Shown piece by piece: positions 57,427 to 64,000 of a stretch of 64,000 nucleotides of DNA; the stretch's first letter is position 1; every line of letters starts with the position of its first letter. A model generated the notes under the pieces. That model did no database searches, was not told the origin of the DNA, and saw only the letters and a program-made list of their open reading frames with translations. The stretch is from Alisma plantago-aquatica (lineage: Eukaryota; Streptophyta; Magnoliopsida; Alismatales; Alismataceae): NCBI GenBank assembly GCA_963693085.1, contig OY856409.1:1615243711-1615307710 (forward strand). The letters run 5' to 3'. The position numbers and the translations under genes are program-made.

Positions 57427-57589
57427 TGTTAATATATCTTATTTATATTTAGCTTTATTATATTTTGTAAGTTCTATATACTACTGGACCTCTATGTAAT
57501 TTCTCCAAGTTCTCTTATTAATAAAAGGGAGAGGGCACATAGCTCCTCTCCACACGCTGCATTGCAGCACCCCATCTTTTTTGTTCACA
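57427..57589 (+). mobile_element. Copia-3 5' LTR
   Basis: 163 bp, with TTATTAATAAAAGGGAGAGG in the centre, aligned to the same segment of the copia-1 LTR. The primer site TGGTATCAGAGC follows at 57590-57601 with no gap. Confidence 0.95.
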
Positions 57590-57601
57590 TGGTATCAGAG
57601 C

Positions 57602-58106
57602 AACAAGATCCAAGGGAAGTGTAGCCGGCCCTAACCCTAACCAACAGGGCAAGCGCCAGTGCCAAGAAGCAGCGGAAGCCGCCGGCAGCAGCAGCTGCGT
57701 CGTCGGCAGCCCACCGCCGACAGCCCGCCGCCGCTGGAGGCCCATCACCACCGGCCAAGCAGCCGTCAGGCAGCTTTCCGTCGGGTTGGTTTTCGCCGGG
57801 TGAGGGGCCAACACGGTTGATTCTTGACCAAAAGGCGCATACTCCTTCAACCTCTCCAAAGGCCTTCTAAAAGTACAAATCAAGCAGTCTGCGTCTATTT
57901 AGAGAATTCTTAATCACATCTCCTCCATGTGTGATTAAGAAATGCTCGCTTGGAGGTTGTTGATGTGTCAGAACGTATCATCTCATCTATATTTGGGTGA
58001 CGTGTATCTCTCTGTCACTCCCTTCCACAACATGATGTGCATCTTTCTGTCACTTAGTTTCTCTCTTGACGTGTATCATCATGTCATTCTTTTTTTCATT
58101 TAGACC
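57602..58106 (+). other. Copia-3 leader
   Basis: Untranslated leader rich in GCC/GCAGC (57640-57760), followed by CACATCTCCTCCATGTG (57916-57932) and TGTATC(T/A)-CTGTCAC repeats. The minus-strand ORF at 57518-57883 is a composition artefact. Confidence 0.6.
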
Positions 58107-58860
58107 ATGGAGGACACCAAGGCATCTACCATCTACAACGAGATGTCACCTATCCGCTCCATCAAGCTAAACGGGAAGAATTATCTCTTGTGGATGAATG
58201 ATATCCATACAGTGTTGGAATCCCGAGACAAGGCAAAACATGTTGATTCTAATCCTCCTGCTTCTACTGACAACGGCTATGCTGAATGGAAGCGTCATAA
58301 TAGTCTGGTGAAGACATGATTGTGGGGGAGCATGGAACCTGGAATTGCTGCTAGGTTCATGTTCTACACTACTGCCAAAGAAATGTGGGATGCAGTAAAG
58401 AAACATTACTCACAAGAAAAGAATGTTCTTTGTCAGTTTATGATATATGACCGTCTATTTACAGAACGACAGGAAGACAAGCCTTTAGAAGAATATTTTG
58501 GAGTGATCCAAGTTATTGCTCAAGAACTAAGCTTCTACCATCCAGTGACTATCACAGAACAAGTCAAAGACAAAGATGACTTGATTATAGCAAAATTCTT
58601 ATCTGGTCTGAGTTCTTCATGCAGTTCAGCCTGCAGTGTTATCCTAGCTTCTGACAAACTTCCCAGCTTAGAAGAAGCTTACTCAAGGATTTTACAGTCA
58701 AATTTTGAACAAGTTGATCCTACAGTTGTCCCGTCTCATGGAGATTCTCATGCATCTGTAGCCGTTGCAATTAGAGGAGGTCGTATAGGTACGGGTCGAG
58801 CACGTGGCACACGTCCTAAGTGCACTTTCTGTAATAAACCTAGACCCAGTTGAGAAATGT
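58107..58860 (+). pseudogene. Copia-3 gag
   Basis: Starts ATG 58107 (MEDTKASTIYNEMSPIRSIK). Domain order matches copia-1: NYLLWMNDIHTVLESRDKAK, a stop at 58317-58319 where copia-1 has Trp, then WGSMEPGIAARFMFY, EMWDAVKKHYSQEK and MIYDRLFTERQEDKPLEEYF (UBN2-type core). The zinc knuckle starts CTFCNKP but then frameshifts. About 250 codons in all. It would form the particle. Confidence 0.9.
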
Positions 58861-61800
58861 TGGAAGAAGCATCGCAGACCTACTGCACCACCTGTGGGGG
58901 CAGCAAACTATGTTGGCACTACGGAGTCTTCTGAGCCTCCTGCTTCGAGTTCTGGATCTTCTGGTGTCACACTCACCAAGGAGGAATATGATAGATTTCT
59001 TCTGGCTACCCAGCATCTGAGTTTGGGATCATCTTCTTCTTCAGCCAACCTGGCATCTACTACTGGTAATCAAGCTACCTCTTTACTGGCTTCTAGTTCA
59101 ACTTCTTAATGGGTGGTTCACTCTGGAGCGTCACAGTAGCATATGACTGGCATGAGGAGACTGCTTCATTCCATTGACTCACATATTCCTCACCAATATG
59201 TGATAATAGCAGATGGTTCAGTGAGGAGAGTGTTAGCCAGTAGATCTGTTTCTCTGACTCCTAGAATTGATCTTAAATTTGTACATTATGTGTCTCCATT
59301 TCCATTTAATCTTCTTTCTGTTGCAAAATTGATTGATACTATGAAATGTACAATGACATTTGGACCTTCTTGTTTTGTATTACAGAATCTCAAGAGTATG
59401 AGGACGACTGGTGGGGGCCTAGGAAAGGTGATCTCTACCTCTTCCATGGTGAAAGTCTGTCTCGCTAAGTATCTGCTCCTACTCCAGCTATCCTTTTGAG
59501 CGGTTCCCCCTTACTGTGGCACTACAAATATGGACATCCTTTGTTGGAGAGCTTGAGAAAGTTAGAACCTGAGTTATCTCAAGTGTCTTCATTAGAGTCT
59601 CAGTCCTGTCAATTGGGGATACATCATAGAATGTCTTATCCCAGTCGTGCCAATAAACGGGCTTCTTGTCCCTTTTAGTCCACAGTGATGATTGGGGTCC
59701 TGTAAAAGACAACAGCTATAATGATTTTCACTATTTTATTTCCTTTGTGGATGATTTTTCTCGCATGACATAGATTTATTTGTTGAAGAGTCGAGAGTTT
59801 GTGTTATCCATTGTCAAGCATTTTCATCAAGAAATAAAGGTCTAATTTGATTGCAATATTAAAATTCTTCAATCTGATAATGCCTTGGAATATGTTCAAA
59901 GTGCTATGGCTGATTTTTGTAGCTCTGTTGGGATGATACATCGTACGTCTTGTCCTCACACCCCTCAACAAAATGGGGTAGCTGAGAGGAAAAATCGTCA
60001 CCTTCTTGATATTGCAAGGACAATTATATTTCAATCTAATGTTCCTAAGAGATTCTGGTCTGAAGCTTTACTTACTGCATGTTTCCTTATTAACAGGCAG
60101 CCCTCTTCTGTGTTTCAAGGACGTACTCCGTTCTCTGTCTTACGTCCCAAGGATCAGTCCTTTCTTGTTCCCCTTAGAGTGTTTGGTTGTACTGCCTTTG
60201 TCCACAATTTTGATCATAAGGCTGCTAAATTATCCCCTAGGTTGATTAGGACTCTTTTTCTTGGATACTCCAACACTAGCAAAAGGGTACAAGTGTTATC
60301 GTCCCAGTCTCCGTCGTATGTTTGTGTCTAGGAATGTAATTTTTCATGAATCCACTCCATATTTCTCTAGTGTTCCCAGTAAGGGGGAGCAATTGTGTGA
60401 GAGTGAGAGAGTGCCACCATCAGACATCAGTGAGAGAGTTCCACCACCACATCAGAGTGAGAGAGTGACACCTATGATTCCTGACTATACTGTAGTTCAG
60501 GAAGAGTAGGCAGCAGATGGTACCTTAATTCAGCAATATTCACATGTTTACACCAGACGAGACAGACAGGATCCAGAAGAGGTAACAACTCCAGTCTTTG
60601 AGCCTTCCCCATCTCCCTCTACTCAAGAGACTCCTGAAGAACCATCTGAGCTTGATGTTCCCATTGATGTCCGCAAAGGTACTCGTTCCTGTACTATTCA
60701 ACATCTGATTGCAAGTGTGTGTTGATTGTCAAAATTATCTAAGTAGGCTCGTTCATTCACTCTTGGGATTGATTTTGTGGTCATTCCAAGAAATCATCTT
60801 GATGCTATGAAGGATGTTGGCTGGAAACAGGCAATGCATATGGAAATGTCTGCTCTTCTACAAAACAACACCTGGGAACTTGTTGACTTACCTCCAGATA
60901 AAAATGTTGTGGGTTGCAGATGGTATTCACAGTGAAACATAATCAGGATGGTTCAATTAAGAGGTTGAAGGCTAGACTGGTGGCAAAAGGTTACACTCAG
61001 GCATATGGGATTGATTTCTTTGAGATCTTTTCACCTGTGGCTTGTCTGAATTCAGTGTGGATTCTTATTTCTCTGGCTAGTACTTTTAACTGGCCTCTAT
61101 TTCAGCTTGATGTCAAGAATGCCTTTCTTCATGGTGATCTACAGGAAGAGGTGTACATGGAGCAACCTCCTAGTTTTGTTGCTCAGGGGGAGTATCAGAA
61201 GGTGTGTAGATTGAAGAAAGCCATCTATGGGTTGAAATAATCTCCTAGAGCTTAGTTTGATAAGTTCAGTGATGTAGTACTAAAGATGGGCTTTTCTCTT
61301 TCTGTGACTGATCACTCCTTATTATATTCTAGCTCTCCTGTTGGATCTATTATTATTGTTGTATATGTTGATGATATAGTTATCACCGGCAGTGATTCTA
61401 TAGGCATATCACGTGTACAAAAAGGATTGCAGGGGAAATTTTCATACAAAGGATCTGGGCAAACTGAGGTATTTTTTGGGCATTGAAGTACTTAGATCTC
61501 ATGCAGGCACTAATTTGTCTCAGAGTAAATACGTGTTGGATTTACTGCAGCAAGCAAGTATGAGTGAGTCCAAGTTGGTGTCTACTCCTGTGGACTATCG
61601 TGTGAAGGAGACGGCTGATAATATTGATTATCCAGATCCAGGATATTACAGGAAAATTGTTGGTAAACTGATATATCTGACAGTTACTCATCCTGACATT
61701 TCCTTTCTTGTAGGAGTGGTGAGTTAGCATATGAGCTCACCACAGCAGTCACATTAGACAGCAGTTTGATGTATTCTTAGATATCTGAAAGGTGCATCTG

Positions 61801-62248
61801 GTAAGGGGATCACCTATTACAGACCCAAGACCCTTGTCTCTACTCTTGTTCTTACTGGTTATGTTGATGCAGATTGGGCTGGTAATCTGAATGACAGGAA
61901 GTCTACTTCTGGATATTGCACATTTCTAGGAAATCACCTATCGCCTGGAAAAGTAAAAAGCAGAATGTTGTGGCAAGATCTAGCACGGAGGTTGAGTATC
62001 GAGGAATAGCTCATGCCTGTTGCGAGTTGTAATGGATTCAATATGTGCTTTCTAAATTAAAGATTCTTGTGTTGCCTCCCATAGAGCTCAGATGAGACAA
62101 TCAAGCTGCAATCTATATTGCCAAGAACCCAGTCTTCCATGAACGCACTAAGCACATAGAGGTTGACTACCACTTCATCAGAGATCAAATCAAGAATGGT
62201 ACTGTTATGACTCCGCACGTCAAATCTGAAGATCAACTTGCAGATGAG
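58861..62248 (+). pseudogene. Copia-3 pol: protease, integrase, RT, RNase H
   Basis: Protease is dead three times over: stop TAA at 59107-59109, His for catalytic Asp (VVHSGASQ; CAC at 59119-59121) and TAG at 59137-59139. GAG-pre-integrase WHYKYGHPLLESLRKLEPEL and CQLGIHHRM follow. The integrase core is frameshifted, but CPHTPQQNGVAERKNRHLL and PLRVFGCTAFVHNFDHK are clear. RT has MVFTVKHNQDGSIKRLKA, LDVKNAFLHGDLQEEVYM and VYVDDIVITGSDS (near 61370). RNase H has YVDADWAGNL and STEVEYRG-like pieces, and ends early at the 3' LTR. Many stops; non-functional. Confidence 0.92.
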
Positions 62249-62411
62249 TGTTAATATATCTTATTTATATTCAGCTTTATTATATTTTGTAATTTCTATA
62301 TACTGTTGGACCTCTATGTAATTTCTCCAAGTTCTCTTATTAATAAAAGGGAGAGGGCACATTGCTCCTCTCCACACGCTGCATTGCAGCACCCTATCTT
62401 TCTTATTCACA
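62249..62411 (+). mobile_element. Copia-3 3' LTR
   Basis: 163 bp, paired with 57427-57589. No polypurine tract precedes it, unlike copia-1. Confidence 0.95.
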
Positions 62412-64000
62412 ATTACTTTTCATGAGTCCACTCTATTCTTTAGTGATTGTCCAGCATGAGGGGGAGCACAACCATGAGAGTCAGCTTACCTTTGGGAATG
62501 AGAGAATGAGAGAGTGAGAGCCACTACTCCCTGTGCTGAGTGATTAGAGTGTACTAGACACGATTATATCACCACCACCACCTACATCACCTATTCAACC
62601 TTTTTAAACCAGGCGAGAAGAGCATCACCCAGAAGATGTAGCGAGTGACTCATCATTATCGGATACTCTTGAGGTATATGTGCATGTTGAGAGTTCTCTT
62701 GATGCTTCTGTTTCAGACTTACACCTTTCATTTGCAGCTCGTAAAGGTGTTCGATCTTGCACAATCCGACATCCTATATCTAGTGCATGTTGCTTATCCT
62801 ATTTGTCATCAGTAGTGTGCACATTTGCTCTTCAGTTAGATTCTACAATTGTTCTTCGCTCATATTCAGAAGCAGCCCGACATGATAGATGGGTAAAAGC
62901 CATGGATAGTGAGATGGAAGCTCTTTTACAAGAACTCCACCTGGGACTATGGATCTTCCTCCTGGGAAGCCTATTGTTGGTTGCCGTTGGGTGTATACTA
63001 TTATAAAGAATCAGATGGATCTATTGACCGCTTGAAGGCTCGATTGGTGACCAAAGGATACTTCGACACATGGAGTGGACTTCTTCGAAACTTTTTCTCC
63101 TGTTGTTCGGCTCAATTCAGTATGGATCCTTATTTCGATTGCTACTCATTATGATTGGTCTCTTCTTCAACTGGATGTCAAAAACGTATTTCTTCATGGT
63201 GATCTTCTTGAAGAGGTGTAGAGCAACCTCATGGGTATGTTGCTCAGGGGGAGTGTCATAAAAAGTGCAAACTGAAGAAATCTTTGGATGGCATGAAGTA
63301 ATCACCACGGGCATGGTTTGATAAATTTAGTGTTGCACTTATACGGTTTGGATTTAGTCGGTCTTCTACTAATCACTCTTTATTTGTGTGTAAATCCTCT
63401 CATGACACTATTATTCTGTCAGTAGATGTGGACGATATTGTCATCAGAGGTGATGATCATAATGGCATTTCACAGCTCAAGGAGTGCCACAAATGCAAAT
63501 TCAGATGAAAGATATGGGCAATCTCCGCTATTCCCTTGGAATAGAAGTTCTACGTTCCAAGAAGTGCACAAGCCTCTCTCAGCAAAAGTATGTTCTAGAC
63601 CTTCTTGCAGAGACATGCATGACATAGTGCAAACCAGTCTCCACGCCTGTGGGTTTATCATACCAAGGCATCTATTTCTGATGACAATTATTTTTCTGAT
63701 CCAGGAAAGTTTAGAAGGATTGTAGGGAAACTAATTTACTTAATAGTTAAATCTTCCTTATATCTCATACGATGTGGGAGTTGTTAGCCAGTTTTATGAG
63801 TGTGCCCAAGATGTCACACAGGATGGCAGTTACCCGGATTCTACATTATGTTAAAGGATCGCCGAGGAAGGGTCTCACTTACATCACAGGGAAAGATCTC
63901 GCACACACATCCTTGAAGCTTACTGCATATACTGATGTTGATTGGGCAGGCGATGTTAGAGATAGACAGTCTACCTCTGGCTATTGTTCGTTTCTTGGAT
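62412..64000 (+). pseudogene. Copia-4 pol continued: RT and RNase H, truncated by window edge
   Basis: Continues integrase with TFHESTLFFSDCPA, then a Ser/Thr-rich linker broken by stops. RT begins near GKPIVGCRWVYT and shows VDFFETFSPVVRLNSVWILI, LDVKNVFLHGDLLEEV and a damaged form of the catalytic motif (VDVDDIVIR near 63430). RNase H shows AYTDVDWAGDVRDRQSTSGY at the edge. Several frameshifts and stops; dead. Confidence 0.88.

Larger units (their letters stand above)
57427..62411 (+). mobile_element. Copia-3: Ty1/copia element inserted in copia-4
   Basis: LTRs of 163 bp (57427-57589 and 62249-62411) run TGTTAATATATC to TTCACA and differ at about 8 positions. Flanks GTTAC (57422-57426) and ATTAC (62412-62416) match at four of five; removing copia-3 rejoins copia-4 integrase codons. 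Total 4985 bp. The 3' LTR directly follows CTTGCAGATGAG in RNase H, so the end of pol and the purine tract are deleted. gag and pol have many stops. It is related to copia-1 in sequence and layout. Confidence 0.95.
53300..64000 (+). mobile_element. Copia-4: Ty1/copia element with three insertions, runs off the right edge
   Basis: On the plus strand: LTR-like end at 53644, primer site, leader, gag remnant, protease, integrase up to 57426, then (after the copia-3 insertion) RT and RNase H to the window edge. The left LTR edge is not fixed, so the start coordinate is approximate. Insertions are the RTE LINE (53995-55202), the Cassandra-type LTR (55709-55995) and copia-3 (57427-62411). Central gag is deleted. 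Many stops show it is long dead. Confidence 0.8.

Noticed and set aside
57518..57883. 121-codon minus-strand ORF
   Set aside because: It is antisense to the copia-3 LTR and leader and has no recognisable domain.

Overview
The window is plant nuclear DNA, almost certainly from a flowering plant with a repeat-rich genome. The evidence is the elements themselves: a chromovirus-type Ty3/gypsy element with TGTAAC termini and a C-terminal chromodomain-like segment, Ty1/copia elements primed by initiator Met-tRNA, a SIRE-type copia element with an extra env-like ORF, a Cassandra-type LTR carrying a 5S rRNA-like segment, plant L1 and RTE LINEs, tRNA-derived SINEs, and hAT and Harbinger-type DNA transposons. 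I found no convincing host gene, tRNA gene, operon or CRISPR array. Species cannot be assigned from the sequence alone.

Layout. 1-6298: 3' half of a gypsy element, with the integrase and chromodomain-like end followed by a long 3' LTR that holds 13 copies of a short palindrome. 7.3-12.4 kb: badly decayed L1-type LINE. 13.5-16 kb: CACTA-like termini and a triplicated non-coding repeat. 16.4-16.9 kb: a hAT-type MITE. 17.6 kb: a SINE. 20.2-23.0 kb: one copia LTR with leader, then a second L1-type LINE carrying a second, inverted copy of the same MITE.

23533-45071 is a nested stack. Copia-1 (156-bp LTRs, perfect TSD TGTTT) was hit by a SIRE-type element (27045-43595, LTRs of about 1.47 kb). The SIRE env-like ORF was hit in turn by an intact-looking hAT transposon (30208-35365, 8-bp TSD GAGGAGGC) and by a 325-bp TRIM (29725-30049, TSD GACAT). 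The hAT carries a three-coding-exon transposase gene of 1142 codons with no premature stop. It is the best candidate for a functional gene in the window.

45.9-52.7 kb: a SINE, two hAT MITEs of one family (one containing a Tourist-like MITE), and a decayed LTR-like stretch holding two further hAT-type MITEs. 53.3-64.0 kb: copia-4, which runs off the right edge. It was hit by a 5'-truncated RTE LINE (15-bp TSD), a Cassandra-type solo LTR, and copia-3 (57427-62411).

Nothing here works as a host pathway. The biology is the sequence of insertions, which target-site duplications let one order. The items I find least ordinary are the 26-bp-periodic palindrome array in the gypsy LTR, where some arm changes are matched in the opposite arm; a second, unrelated hairpin array in the SIRE LTR; and the hAT gene with its roughly 400-residue low-complexity C-terminal tail. 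All boundaries were read by eye.
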